64,000 bases of DNA from Rhizobium vallis (GTDB lineage Bacteria > Pseudomonadota > Alphaproteobacteria > Rhizobiales > Rhizobiaceae), in NCBI RefSeq assembly GCF_003985155.1, contig NZ_ML133688.1, forward strand, positions 372,001-436,000. Reading direction: 5' to 3'. The position numbers and the translations under genes are program-made. Of this stretch, positions 7,892 through 16,776 are shown one piece after another. Under the pieces are notes generated by a model. That model was not told the origin of the DNA, searched no databases, and worked only from the letters and a program-made list of their open reading frames with translations. The first letter of the stretch is position 1. Every line of letters begins with the position of its first letter.

Positions 7892-8584
7892 TCAGTGATC
7901 GCGTCGAAAACCCTGGCTCTGTCGCGATCCGTCCTGCGACTGGCTCTGCGATTGCCGATCGGCATCGCTCGATGGCGCGGAACCGGTGCCAGTGAACGTA
8001 TAGGCACGCACTTTGGCGCTTCCGTGTGTAGTGTCTCGCATCGCGACCGGACGCGCGTCTTCGGAACCGGAAAACAGATCCCGTTCTTCGAACGCGCTCT
8101 CCGATACGGCGAGATCTTCCGACGATTTGCCGCCGTGGGCAGGTCCGGCAAAGCCCGCATTCGATGCCCCTTGAAATGCGTCCTCCGACGACCAGCGATC
8201 CGCCCGCTCATCCATGTCGATGCTGCCCTCGTCGTCCAGGATATCGTGGACGGTTTCATAGAGTGCGTCATCGATGTCGCTGACCTGAACGAGGAAGCCG
8301 CCACGCCGCAATCCCTCTGCATAGACTTTCCGATCCTCGTCGGGGAAGAAGAAGTCCGCCAGCGCGTCGAAGAAGCCGCTGCGGTCGTCGCTCATCACGC
8401 CGGCATTTTTTCCATCCGCCTCATATCCCGGCATCAACCGTATCCTCGCGGTCGGCACACCCGCATCTTCAAGGCGAGAGACTGCGGATTCGGCTTGCGA
8501 TCGGCTGTCGAAAAATGCGGCGAGGCTGCCGCTGCCTGCCGGGCCTGAGAAGGCTGGGTTGGTATCCTTGTAAATGTTGCTCAC
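7892..8584 (-). CDS. YflT-like general stress protein
   Basis: A 230-residue soluble protein. The N-terminal domain (LAAFFDSRSQAESAVSRLED, then AGVPTARIRLMPG) matches the YflT / general stress 17M-like domain: a short alpha-beta unit that recognises a residue pair after a strand-helix. An acidic middle follows (FFDALADFFFPDEDRKVYAE), then a low-complexity tail of SQSQSQD repeats. The GTG at 8584 is the best start because AGGAG lies 8 bases upstream and the domain begins directly after it; the frame is open to 8743. An EcfG-type promoter lies 60-84 bases upstream. Function beyond stress association is unknown. Confidence 0.7.
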   Translation of the reverse strand: MSNIYKDTNPAFSGPAGSGSLAAFFDSRSQAESAVSRLEDAGVPTARIRLMPGYEADGKNAGVMSDDRSGFFDALADFFFPDEDRKVYAEGLRRGGFLVQVSDIDDALYETVHDILDDEGSIDMDERADRWSSEDAFQGASNAGFAGPAHGGKSSEDLAVSESAFEERDLFSGSEDARPVAMRDTTHGSAKVRAYTFTGTGSAPSSDADRQSQSQSQDGSRQSQGFRRDH

Positions 8585-8643
8585 GGGGCGCTCCTCTCGA
8601 TGTAAATACAGCCGTCGATCCGGCCTGGTTTCCTGACTGGAAG

Positions 8644-8668
8644 AACCGGCGGATGAGATGAATGTTCC
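8644..8668 (-). promoter_or_regulatory. EcfG/RpoE2-type general stress promoter
   Basis: On the minus strand GGAAC (8668-8664) is followed by 18 bases and TT (8645-8644), that is GGAAC-N16-GGTT. This fits the alphaproteobacterial EcfG consensus GGAAC-N16/17-(C/G)GTT. The predicted transcript start near 8636 gives a leader of about 50 bases before the GTG of the YflT-like gene, consistent with a stress-induced gene. Confidence 0.65.
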
Positions 8669-8794
8669 AGGGAAATGGTAGGGGGACCGGACGGGGATGT
8701 AGGCCCCCTCGCCTCTGGTTCCATAACGCCGCCGCCTGAGCATCTCCCATGCGCGGCAGCGTGGATTGCGCGGCTTGACGTATCCTTTCGGCGG

Positions 8795-8823
8795 TTGACG
8801 TCAAACCCCCGAGAGGCTAGCAC
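8795..8823 (+). promoter_or_regulatory. Candidate terC promoter with palindromic -35 region
   Basis: TTGACG at 8795-8800, a 17-base spacer and TAGCAC at 8818-8823 form a plausible housekeeping promoter. The -35 is part of the perfect palindrome TTGACGTCAA (8795-8804). Another TTGACG lies 20 bases upstream. ACCCCC at 8805-8810 can also pair with the GGGGGT ribosome binding site at 8838-8843, which matters only if transcription starts further upstream. Confidence 0.4.
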
Positions 8824-8850
8824 CCTTCTAACGCATTGGGGGTAATCACT

Positions 8851-9459
8851 ATGGATTTCTTTACGGCAGCCGCTCTCACGGCTTTGCTGCAGGTCATCGC
8901 TATCGACCTCGTTCTCGCCGGCGATAACGCTGTGGTCATCGGCCTTGCTGCTGCCGGCCTTGAGGCGTCCCAGCGCCGCAAAGCGATCGTCGTCGGCATC
9001 CTGGCCGCGACCGTCCTGCGTATCCTCTTTGCCAGCGTCGCCGTATATCTGCTGGCGATTGTCGGCCTGCTGCTGGCCGGCGGCCTGCTGCTCCTCTGGG
9101 TCTGCTGGAAGATGTGGCGCGAGCTTCGCGCCGGCCACGGCGATGCTCACGACGGGGCGAATGCCGAAGGCCTACCGAAAAAGACCTTCTTCCAGGCGGC
9201 GACCCAGATCGTCATCGCCGACGTGTCGATGTCGCTCGACAACGTGCTCGCCGTTGCCGGTGCCGCGCGCGAACATCCGGGCGTTCTGGTCATCGGCCTC
9301 GGATTGTCGATCGCACTGATGGGTATCGCCGCAAATCTGATCGCCCGGCTGCTCAACCGCCATCGCTGGATCGCCTATATCGGCCTGCTGATCATCCTCT
9401 ACGTCTCGCTCGACATGATCCATCGTGGCGCAGTCGAGGTTCTGCCCTACATGCAGTAA
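8851..9459 (+). CDS. TerC family integral membrane protein
   Basis: A 202-residue protein of about seven membrane helices. The two TerC signature repeats are visible: VIAIDLVLAGDNAVVIGLAA (about 14-33) and IVIADVSMSLDNVLAVAGAA (about 118-137), each with the paired acidic-Asn residues thought to bind metal. TerC proteins such as Alx, YceF and YjbE export manganese or load it onto secreted enzymes; a manganese role is inferred here. The ATG at 8851 follows GGGGGT by 7 bases. A TTG at 8836 is in frame but would overlap that ribosome binding site. No yybP-ykoY riboswitch core was recognised upstream. Confidence 0.85.
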   Translation: MDFFTAAALTALLQVIAIDLVLAGDNAVVIGLAAAGLEASQRRKAIVVGILAATVLRILFASVAVYLLAIVGLLLAGGLLLLWVCWKMWRELRAGHGDAHDGANAEGLPKKTFFQAATQIVIADVSMSLDNVLAVAGAAREHPGVLVIGLGLSIALMGIAANLIARLLNRHRWIAYIGLLIILYVSLDMIHRGAVEVLPYMQ

Positions 9460-9491
9460 CGAGCCTAGCACCCCGCACTTGGGGTACGGGC

Positions 9492-10313
9492 TTAGGCCGG
9501 GACCCTGACTTCGGTCTCGAAGCTCATCTGGTCATACGCCGGTACCACATGGTCCGGCGTCTCAGCCATCACGGCGTCGTAATCGAGCGGCGTGTGCATA
9601 TGCGTGAGGATCGCCCGCTTCGGTTTCAACCGGCCGATCCAATCTAGCGACTGTTCCAGCGACAGATGGCTCGGATGATAGGTATATTGCAGCGCATCGA
9701 TGATCAGCACATCGAGATTGTGAAGTTTCTCGACGGTTTGCGGCGGGAAGTCGCTGATATCGCTGCAATAGGCTACATCGCCGATGCGAAAGCCAAGTGA
9801 GTAGATATCGCCGTGCTGCTGGATATGGGGACGGAAGGCGATCTTGCCTCCGGGACCACCGATTTCCAAGGGTTCGTCGAGATTTTCGATGACAACAGGC
9901 AGCACGATCGGCGGATAATTGCTGCCCGGCGGCGTTTCCAGGCAATAGCCGAAGGCGTCACGCAGCCTGTCCATCGTAAACTGGTCGGCAAAGATCGGCA
10001 CCCGGCGGCGCGTATTGTGGAAATAGCCGCGCAGATCGTCGATGCCGTGAATATGGTCGGCATGCGGATGGCTGTAGAGCACGGCATCGACATGGTCGGC
10101 CCCTGCCCTGATCATCTGCTCGCGAAAATCCGGCCCGGTGTCGATGACAACGGTCGTGATACCGCCGTCCGGCGCGAATTGCTGCACCATGAAGGAGGCG
10201 CGCGTGCGCCGGTTCTTCGGATTGTCGGGATTGCAGGCGCCCCAGTCGCCGGTGATCCGCGGCACGCCGGGCGACGACGAACAGCCGAGAATGGTGAAAC
10301 GCCGCCGGTAGAG
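9492..10313 (-). CDS. Metallo-beta-lactamase-fold hydrolase (PhnP/COG1235 type)
   Basis: A 273-residue cytoplasmic enzyme. It starts YRRRFTILGCSSSPGVPRIT, the usual N-terminus of this family, and carries the metal motif SHPHADHIHGIDDLR (HxHxDH, about 84-98), a CSDISDFPP loop and a C-terminal ILTHMHTPLDY. Relatives hydrolyse cyclic phosphodiesters such as the phosphoribosyl cyclic phosphate made in phosphonate breakdown, or act like RNase Z; the substrate here is unknown. The GTG at 10313 begins 8 bases after the tatD stop with GAGG nearby, so translation is probably coupled. It is the last gene of the tmk-holB-metG-tatD cluster. Confidence 0.8.
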   Translation of the reverse strand, partial: LYRRRFTILGCSSSPGVPRITGDWGACNPDNPKNRRTRASFMVQQFAPDGGITTVVIDTGPDFREQMIRAGADHVDAVLYSHPHADHIHGIDDLRGYFHNTRRRVPIFADQFTMDRLRDAFGYCLETPPGSNYPPIVLPVVIENLDEPLEIGGPGGKIAFRPHIQQHGDIYSLGFRIGDVAYCSDISDFPPQTVEKLHNLDVLIIDALQYTYHPSHLSLEQSLDWIGRLKPKRAILTHMHTPLDYDAVMAETPDHVVPAYDQMSFETEVRVPA

Positions 10314-10320
10314 CACGCCG

Positions 10321-11103
10321 CTAGATCCTCGGCATTTTCGAAAACAGGCGGAAAGCGTTCTCTGTCGTGATGCGCGCAACCTCCGCATAGGAAAGGCCGA
10401 TCGTATCGGCGAGCACCTCGGCCGTATTCACGACATAGGACGGCTCGTTGCGTTTGCCGCGCCAGCGCTTCGGCGCGAGATAAGGTGCGTCGGTTTCCAC
10501 CAGCAGCCGATCCTGCGGGATCGACTTGGCGATCTCCCGCAGCTCTTCAGATTTCGGGAAGGTCAAGATGCCCGAGAAGGAGATGTAGCCGCCGAGCGCG
10601 ACGCCGGTCTTTGCCAGCTCCAGCCCTGCCGAGAAGCAATGCAGAATGAAGGGGAAGGCCCCCTTGCCCGTTTCCTCGGTCAGGATTGCGGCCATGTCTT
10701 CGTCGGCGCTGCGGCTGTGGATGACGAGCGGAAGCTGCGTTTCCCGGGCGGCGGCGATATGCCGGCGAAAGCCGGTCTGCTGGTCTTCGGGCTTCTGCGT
10801 GTCGTAGAAATAATCGAGACCGGCTTCGCCGATCGCGACGATCTTTTCATGGGCATTGGCCAGGCGCACCAGATCTTCCGTCTGGATATCGAGTTCGTCG
10901 CCGGCATTGTTCGGATGCGTGCCGACCGAGCAGAAGACGGATGGATATTTCTCGGTGATGGCGAGCAGCCCGTCGAGCTTGCGCACCCGCGTCGAGATCG
11001 TCACCATCTGGGCGACACCGGCCTGATGGGCGCGCGCGACGATCTCGTCGCGCTCCGCCTCGAAATCAGCGAAATCCAGATGGCAATGCGTATCGACCAG
11101 CAC
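10321..11103 (-). CDS. TatD family metal-dependent hydrolase
   Basis: A 260-residue TIM-barrel nuclease. Metal ligands are visible in order: VDTHCHLDF (about 3-11), GEAGLDYFYD (about 95), LPLVIHSRSADED (about 130), FILHCFSAG (about 155) and VETDAPYLAPK (about 205). TatD enzymes act as 3'-5' exonucleases or D-aminoacyl-tRNA-type hydrolases in DNA repair and quality control. The GTG at 11103 is chosen because GGAGG lies 8-9 bases upstream, overlapping the end of metG, and the family always begins just before the HxH motif. The longer frame to 11208 overlaps metG and is not coding. Confidence 0.85.
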   Translation of the reverse strand: MLVDTHCHLDFADFEAERDEIVARAHQAGVAQMVTISTRVRKLDGLLAITEKYPSVFCSVGTHPNNAGDELDIQTEDLVRLANAHEKIVAIGEAGLDYFYDTQKPEDQQTGFRRHIAAARETQLPLVIHSRSADEDMAAILTEETGKGAFPFILHCFSAGLELAKTGVALGGYISFSGILTFPKSEELREIAKSIPQDRLLVETDAPYLAPKRWRGKRNEPSYVVNTAEVLADTIGLSYAEVARITTENAFRLFSKMPRI

Positions 11104-11107
11104 GGTC

Positions 11108-12658
11108 TTAAGCCTCCGGCGCCACGTAACGCGGGAAGACCGGCGTCGGCGCTTCGAGAGCCGTTCCCGCAACGAGGCGGCCTGCCTCGCCGAGGGCGGC
11201 AAAATCACGCTTCTCAGCCGGCGCGGCCACGAGATCGAGCAGTTTGCCCGATGAATCCGGCATGAAAGGCTGCAGCAGGATCGCGATCTGACGCACGACT
11301 TCAGCAGTCACATAGAGCACCGTGCCCATACGCTCCGGATCGGTCTTCTTCAGCGCCCACGGCGCCTGGCCGGCGAAATAACGGTCGGTCTCGGAGACGA
11401 CCGCGATGATCGAGGCGAGCGCCCGGTGGATCTGCTGCTTGCCCATGTCTTCGCGCGTCGAGGCATGCAGCGCGTCGGCCTGCGCCAGCATCGCCTTGTC
11501 CTCCTCGGTCAGCGGTCCGCATTCCGGGATCTTGCCGTCGCAGTTCTTGACGATCATCGACAGCGACCGGCTGGCGAGATTGCCGATGCCGTTGGCGAGG
11601 TCGGAATTGATGCGCGTGCCGATCGCATCTTCGCTGTAGCTGCCGTCCTGGCCGAAGGAGACTTCGCGCAGGAAGAAATAGCGCACTTGGTCGAGGCCGA
11701 AATGGTTCACCAGATTGACCGGATCGACGACGTTGCCGAGCGACTTCGACATCTTCTCGCCCTTGTTGAGCAGGAAGCCATGGGCAAAGACGCGCTTCGG
11801 CAGCGGCAGCTTGGCCGACATCAGGAAGGCCGGCCAGTAGACGGCGTGGAAGCGAATGATGTCCTTGCCGATGATGTGGACGTCGGCAGGCCAGTATTTC
11901 GCTCGCGGGCCGTTGCGGTCCTCGATATAGCCCGTCGCCGTGATGTAGTTGGTCAGCGCGTCGACCCAGACGTACATGACATGGGCGGGATCGTTCGGCA
12001 CCTTGATGCCCCAGTCGAAGGTCGTGCGCGAGACCGAGAGGTCCTTGAGACCCGACTTGACGAAGGAGATCACCTCATTGCGGCGCTCGGCCGGACCGAT
12101 GAAGTCAGGGTTGGCTTCGTAATGCGCCAGTAGCTTGTCCTGGTATTCGGAAAGCTTGAAGAAATAGCTTGCCTCTTCCACCCACTCGACGGGCGTGCCC
12201 TGTGGCCCGTAGCGCACGCCGTCGGCGCGCAGCTCCGTCTCGTTTTCCTGGTAATAGGCTTCGTCGCGCACCGAATACCAGCCGGCATAGCTGTCCTTGT
12301 AGATGTCACCGTTATCGGCCATCAGGTTCCAGATATTCCGCGACGTCTCGTGATGACGCTCCTGCGTGGTGCGAATGAAATCATCGTTCGAGGCGTTGAG
12401 CAGCGTCGCCATCGCCTGGAATTCGCCGGAATTGCGATCGGCGAGCGCCTGCGCGCTGATCCCCTCGGCGCGCGCCGTCTGCTGCATCTTCTGGCCGTGT
12501 TCGTCGGTGCCCGTCAGGAAGAACACATCCCTGCCGTCCAGTCGCTGGTAACGCGCCATCGCATCCGTCGCGATCAGCTCGTAGGCATGACCGATATGCG
12601 GCTTGCCGTTGGGATAGGAAATCGCGGTGGTGATGTAGAAAGGTGTCTTGTCTGTCAT
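11108..12658 (-). CDS. metG: Methionyl-tRNA synthetase
   Basis: A 516-residue class I aminoacyl-tRNA synthetase that charges tRNA-Met. The nucleotide signature [12 protein letters not shown] (about 15-26; HIGH form) and the KMSKS loop [15 protein letters not shown] (about 300-314) are intact. It is the short form without the C-terminal EMAP-like tRNA-binding domain. The ATG at 12658 gives [17 protein letters not shown], the normal start; a TTG three codons upstream is in frame but less likely. It ends 4 bases before tatD. In related genomes holB usually comes directly upstream; here a TauE-type gene on the other strand separates them. Confidence 0.95.
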   Translation of the reverse strand: MTDKTPFYITTAISYPNGKPHIGHAYELIATDAMARYQRLDGRDVFFLTGTDEHGQKMQQTARAEGISAQALADRNSGEFQAMATLLNASNDDFIRTTQERHHETSRNIWNLMADNGDIYKDSYAGWYSVRDEAYYQENETELRADGVRYGPQGTPVEWVEEASYFFKLSEYQDKLLAHYEANPDFIGPAERRNEVISFVKSGLKDLSVSRTTFDWGIKVPNDPAHVMYVWVDALTNYITATGYIEDRNGPRAKYWPADVHIIGKDIIRFHAVYWPAFLMSAKLPLPKRVFAHGFLLNKGEKMSKSLGNVVDPVNLVNHFGLDQVRYFFLREVSFGQDGSYSEDAIGTRINSDLANGIGNLASRSLSMIVKNCDGKIPECGPLTEEDKAMLAQADALHASTREDMGKQQIHRALASIIAVVSETDRYFAGQAPWALKKTDPERMGTVLYVTAEVVRQIAILLQPFMPDSSGKLLDLVAAPAEKRDFAALGEAGRLVAGTALEAPTPVFPRYVAPEA

Positions 12659-12891
12659 GGCGGCCAATGTCCGGCTAACTCTATAAAAATGGTCAGCCGC
12701 TCTTAGCGCATGTCACCGTCAAGCGAAACATCAAGTTTTGTCGCCGCCAATGATTTCCGGGACCCCGGCGTGTGAACTTGACTCATGTTCTGCCGCCATT
12801 TACCCGTCATGGAAAAGAGGGCGGGACTGAACGAAGTGCCAGTTTTCATTTATCGGAAGCGGCGTAGCCGCGCGCCGTCGGGGGCGCTTGA

Positions 12892-13680
12892 TTGACATTC
12901 GAGCCTCTCTATTCGCTCTCGGGCCTCTGCGTCGGCGCGCTCGTCGGCATCACTGGCGTTGGCGGCGGGTCGTTGATGACGCCCCTGCTGGTGCTGCTTT
13001 TCGGCGTCCATCCGGCGACCGCCGTCGGCACGGATCTTCTCTACGCGGCGATCACCAAGACGGCCGGCACCGCCGTTCACGGCATGCACGGGCGCGTCAA
13101 CTGGAAGATCGTCGGCGGCTTGGCCGCTGGCAGCGTGCCGGCGGCGCTGCTGATGCTGTGGCTGCTGGCCGGCGTCGATCGCAAGAGCATCGGCGTCACC
13201 AATACCATCACGACCGCGCTCGGCTGGCTTCTCGTCATGACCGCGATTATGCTGGTCTTCCGAGGCCAGATACTCGAATTGGCGCGCCGCGCCATCGGCC
13301 AACGCACGCCGCCGCGGCCGGCGACGATCATCGCCTTCACCGTCGCTCTCGGCTTCCTGCTCGGCGTTCTCGTCACCTTGACCTCGGTCGGCGCCGGTGC
13401 GCTGGGCGTGACGATCCTGCTGGTCCTCTATCCCAGGCTCGACGTGCGCGAGATCGTCGGTTCCGACATCGTCCATGCCGTCCCGCTGACCCTGATCGGG
13501 GGCATGGGGTACTGGTTTATCGGTGAGATCGATTGGGCAATGCTGTTTGCCCTGATCGTCGGCTCGATCCCCGGCATCATTGCCGGAAGCCTCCTGGCGC
13601 CGAAACTGCACGAGCGCACCATCCGCATCGTCCTGGCCGCTACCCTCTCCGTCGTTGCATGGAAGCTGCTGGCCGGCTGA
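12892..13680 (+). CDS. TauE/SafE family sulfite exporter-like permease
   Basis: A 262-residue, highly hydrophobic protein with about eight membrane helices. The first TauE repeat is LCVGALVGITGVGGGSLMTP (about 11-30), and the second half has VTLTSVGAGALGVTILLVLY, the paired small-residue hairpins of the family. These permeases export sulfite, sulfoacetate or related organosulfur anions; the substrate cannot be told here. Translation begins at a TTG (12892), preceded by GGGGGCG; no ATG fits the conserved N-terminus. Its TGA stop abuts the holB stop, forming TGATCA, so the two genes end on the same six bases. It interrupts a minus-strand housekeeping cluster and may be an insertion. Confidence 0.8.
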   Translation: MTFEPLYSLSGLCVGALVGITGVGGGSLMTPLLVLLFGVHPATAVGTDLLYAAITKTAGTAVHGMHGRVNWKIVGGLAAGSVPAALLMLWLLAGVDRKSIGVTNTITTALGWLLVMTAIMLVFRGQILELARRAIGQRTPPRPATIIAFTVALGFLLGVLVTLTSVGAGALGVTILLVLYPRLDVREIVGSDIVHAVPLTLIGGMGYWFIGEIDWAMLFALIVGSIPGIIAGSLLAPKLHERTIRIVLAATLSVVAWKLLAG

Positions 13681-14706
13681 TCAGAGGCCCGGCTGCTTGA
13701 TATCGGCCAGAATGCTGATGATCGTCTGCTTGCGGTCGAGATTGTAGCCGTCGGAAATGGCGAGCCGCTCGGTGATCTCGGAATAGAGCCGTGCCAGCCG
13801 CTCTGCCGCGGCGATCCGCCCTTCGCCTGCCGCCGCCCGCGCCCGGTTCATGATGTCGTCGCCAATGTGACCGACGAAGAAATCGAAGATCGTGTCGCTT
13901 TCCCTGCCCGAAAGCGCGTCGGCCAGCCGATGCATCGCCTTGCGCGCCGCCGGCCCCTCGGCGGAAAGCATCTCGTCATAGGCGGCGATGATCTCGCCGC
14001 CGCCGTAATTCAAGAGTTTCAGCGCCTCGCCGACGCTGCCCTTCGCGGCCGAAAGCACCGCCCCGCCCTCGCCTGATATGCCGAGATGGGCAAGTGCGGC
14101 GATTAGCGCGTCATCCGTAAGCGGCGCCAGTTTCAGCGGCAGGCAACGTGAGCGGATCGTCGGCAGCAATCTGCCCGGCGCATGCGACAGCACCAGAAAC
14201 AGCGCCCGCTTTGGCGGCTCCTCCAGGATCTTCAGGATAGCGTTGGCCGCATTGCGGTTCATATCGTCGGCCGGGTCGATGATGACGATCCGCCAGTTGC
14301 CGGTGCCCGACGTCTGCGAGAAGAACTTGCCGGCGCGGCGTACCTCATCGACCGTGATCGCCGATTTCACCTTGCCGGTCTTTTCATCCACCGGCCGGGC
14401 AAGGTGCAGGAGATTGTGCGAGGCGCCGGAGACGATCTGCCGGCTCACGGGAGAGGCAGGATCGGGATCGCCGATCGTTTCCGGCGCGGTGTCGGGATCG
14501 GGATGCGAGAGCACGTGATTGGCGAAGCGGAAAGCGAGCGTCGCCTTGCCGATGCCCTCAGGCCCTTCGATCAGGATGGCGTGATGGCCCTTGCCCGACC
14601 GGTAGGATTGCGCGAGGAACGCCTCCGCCTCCTCATGGCCGAACAGCTTGGTGTTTTCCGCCGGCCAGATTGCGCCGTCGAGCAGTCCGGGCCTTTCCTC
14701 ACTCAT
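13681..14706 (-). CDS. holB: DNA polymerase III subunit delta'
   Basis: A 341-residue AAA+ clamp-loader subunit that helps load the beta clamp on DNA. It has a P-loop [18 protein letters not shown] (about 44-61), a Walker B-like [20 protein letters not shown] and the SRC motif [11 protein letters not shown] (about 185). The zinc-binding cysteines of E. coli HolB are not seen, as is common in this group. The start overlaps the tmk stop by 8 bases, suggesting translational coupling of the two replication-related genes. The stop abuts that of the TauE-type gene. Confidence 0.9.
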   Translation of the reverse strand: MSEERPGLLDGAIWPAENTKLFGHEEAEAFLAQSYRSGKGHHAILIEGPEGIGKATLAFRFANHVLSHPDPDTAPETIGDPDPASPVSRQIVSGASHNLLHLARPVDEKTGKVKSAITVDEVRRAGKFFSQTSGTGNWRIVIIDPADDMNRNAANAILKILEEPPKRALFLVLSHAPGRLLPTIRSRCLPLKLAPLTDDALIAALAHLGISGEGGAVLSAAKGSVGEALKLLNYGGGEIIAAYDEMLSAEGPAARKAMHRLADALSGRESDTIFDFFVGHIGDDIMNRARAAAGEGRIAAAERLARLYSEITERLAISDGYNLDRKQTIISILADIKQPGL

Positions 14707-15379
14707 GGTGGGCGGCTTCCGGTGTCCTGACAGGGCCTGATGGCGCCAGCAGTTGCTTGACGATCGTCAGGATCTCGGCGGCGATCGCCTCCTCCGCCTG
14801 CATGGCGTTGATCACGTGGCAGCGCTCCGGCTCGCGGGCGGCGATATCGAGAAAGGCCTCGCGCCGCTTCTCGTGTGTTTCGAGCCGCTCCTTCTCGAAA
14901 CGGTCGGGACCGTCGGCGGCAGCGCGCTTCTGCGCCCGCTCCAGTCCGATCCTGGCAGGGATGTCGAGTATCACAGTGCAATCGGGCATGACGCCGTTGA
15001 TGGCGATGCGCTGCAGGGTCTCGATGAAATCGGGCTCGAGATTGCCGGTAATGCCCTGGTAGACGCGGGAGGAATCCATGAAGCGGTCGCAGAGCACGAC
15101 CTTGCTTGCGGCAAGTGCCGGCCGGATCACCTCTTCGACATGATCGTTGCGCGCTGCGGCAAAAAGGATCGCCTCCATTCGCGTGCCGAAGGCTTCGGCA
15201 GCGCCCGAGAGCAGCACATGTCGCACGGCCTCCGCGCCCGGCGATCCGCCCGGCTCCCGCGTCATCAGCACATCGTGACCTTCGCCCTTCAGCGCTGCGG
15301 CGAGGCGGCGGATCTGCGTGGATTTCCCAGCACCCTCCCCGCCTTCAAACGTAACGAACAATCCCGCACCGGATGACAA
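14699..15379 (-). CDS. tmk: Thymidylate kinase
   Basis: A 226-residue kinase that phosphorylates dTMP to dTDP. Motifs in order are the P-loop [20 protein letters not shown] (about 7-26), the DR(Y/F/H) motif [14 protein letters not shown] (about 95-108) and a basic lid segment [20 protein letters not shown] (about 150). The TTG at 15379 is preferred: GGGAAG lies about 7 bases upstream and the product then starts [14 protein letters not shown], as expected. An ATG ten codons earlier (15409) is the alternative. It overlaps holB by 8 bases. Confidence 0.9.
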   Translation of the reverse strand: MSSGAGLFVTFEGGEGAGKSTQIRRLAAALKGEGHDVLMTREPGGSPGAEAVRHVLLSGAAEAFGTRMEAILFAAARNDHVEEVIRPALAASKVVLCDRFMDSSRVYQGITGNLEPDFIETLQRIAINGVMPDCTVILDIPARIGLERAQKRAAADGPDRFEKERLETHEKRREAFLDIAAREPERCHVINAMQAEEAIAAEILTIVKQLLAPSGPVRTPEAAHHE

Positions 15380-15510
15380 TGACAGCTTCCCGCATTCCGG
15401 GCGCCGCATGCGCCCTGCCTCTTCTATCTATCCGAAGATACCAGGGAGGAAAACCTTTTGCCGCGGCGACATATTCACCTTTCCCGGCAAATTGCATCGG
15501 AAAGAGGGCG

Positions 15511-16704
15511 TCAGCCGGGCGCGGACTTGTCCCAGAGCCAGGAGAAGAACAGCGATTCGCCGAGTTCCAGCACGGCGTCGACCGCCCGGCTGCTGAGCGA
15601 GCCCTCGTCCACCGCTTGCACGGTATAGAGCGGCACTTCCCTGAGCAGCCGGCTGCCGGCAAAGATCCTCAGCGTGCCCGCCTGGTAATCCGGCTTGACC
15701 GGCGCCGTCAGCGGCCAGTGATAGACGATGCGCGCCGATAGCCGGTCGGGATTGCTGATCGGAATATAAACGCTGACCGGCGCCCTGGCGACGAGATCGA
15801 CGGTGCGCGCCGTGCCGCCGTAGACGCTGGCTGCGCCGATGACTTCCTTGTCGGCGAATATCTGCCGGCTCTCGAAGGCTGTCAGCCCCCATTCAAGCAC
15901 GCGCTTGGCTTCCTCCGTCCGCTCCTTGTCGGAAGCGATGCCGGCAAGCGCCAGAAACAGCCGTCTGCCGTCGCGCTCAACCGAAGCGACGATCGAATAG
16001 CCCTCGCCTTCGGTGAAGCCGGTGGCAAGCCCGTCGGCGCCGAGATCGAACCCAAGCAGCGGATTCCTGTTTCGCTGCTGGATCTTGTTCCACTCGAATT
16101 CCGGCTGCGCGAAATAGGCATAGAGGTTCGGATAGGACTGCTGGAGAGCGGCGGCGAGCGTCACCATCTCGCGAGCCGTCACCTTGCTTTTGCCATCGGG
16201 AAGGCCGGTGGAATTGCCGAACATCGCCTTTTCCAGGCCGAGTTCGCGGGCGCGGCGCGTCATCGAATCGGCAAATTGCTGTTCGCTTCCCGCCATGCCT
16301 TCGGCAAGCACGATGCAGGCATCATTGGCGCCCTGTATGGCGATCCCCTTGATCAGGTCCTCGACGCGCACGCGCGATTTAAGCGCGGCGAACATGGTTG
16401 CCGTCCGCGACGGTGCGCCGCCCGTCCGCCAGGCATATTCCGAAACCGGATATTCGGTATCGAGCGTGATCTGGCCCTTCGTCACCGCGTCGAAAACGAG
16501 ATCCATCGTCATCAGCTTGGCGAGCGAAGCCGGCGAAAAGCCCTGGTCCTCGTTCTTGGCGAGAAGCACGGTGCCGGTGGACGCCTCGATCATATAGGCC
16601 TGCGTCGCCTTGGTGGCGAAACCGACGGTGCCGCCATCGGCTGCAAGCGCGCCGGTGGCGAGCGGCATCAGGCATGCAAGAAGGCGAAGCAAAGGCTTCA
16701 GCAT
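15511..16704 (-). CDS. PBP5-like D-alanyl-D-alanine carboxypeptidase with altered active-site motifs
   Basis: A 397-residue periplasmic protein of the S11 peptidase family, with a signal peptide (LLRLLACLMPLATGALAA, 5-22) and a C-terminal PBP5-type domain. The family trims D-Ala from peptidoglycan stem peptides. The catalytic SxxK is intact (S60-L-A-K63, in SPASLAKLM). The SxN motif reads G125-A-N127 (IQGANDAC), and the KTG motif reads A227-T228-G229 (DGLATGFTEG). Loss of both the Ser and the Lys should weaken catalysis. The ATG at 16704 follows GGGA; an in-frame ATG at 16716 is possible. It lies upstream of tmk-holB and downstream of rlpA, a cell-wall context. Confidence 0.8.
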   Translation of the reverse strand: MLKPLLRLLACLMPLATGALAADGGTVGFATKATQAYMIEASTGTVLLAKNEDQGFSPASLAKLMTMDLVFDAVTKGQITLDTEYPVSEYAWRTGGAPSRTATMFAALKSRVRVEDLIKGIAIQGANDACIVLAEGMAGSEQQFADSMTRRARELGLEKAMFGNSTGLPDGKSKVTAREMVTLAAALQQSYPNLYAYFAQPEFEWNKIQQRNRNPLLGFDLGADGLATGFTEGEGYSIVASVERDGRRLFLALAGIASDKERTEEAKRVLEWGLTAFESRQIFADKEVIGAASVYGGTARTVDLVARAPVSVYIPISNPDRLSARIVYHWPLTAPVKPDYQAGTLRIFAGSRLLREVPLYTVQAVDEGSLSSRAVDAVLELGESLFFSWLWDKSAPG

Positions 16705-16776
16705 CGCAATTCCCATCGAACGAGCGTCTGATGTAAGGAGGTTAGAGCGAGAGGGAATCCGATGCAATTACCACGC

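Noticed and set aside
8585..8850. yybP-ykoY manganese riboswitch upstream of terC
   Set aside because: The conserved core was not found, although terC-type genes often carry it.
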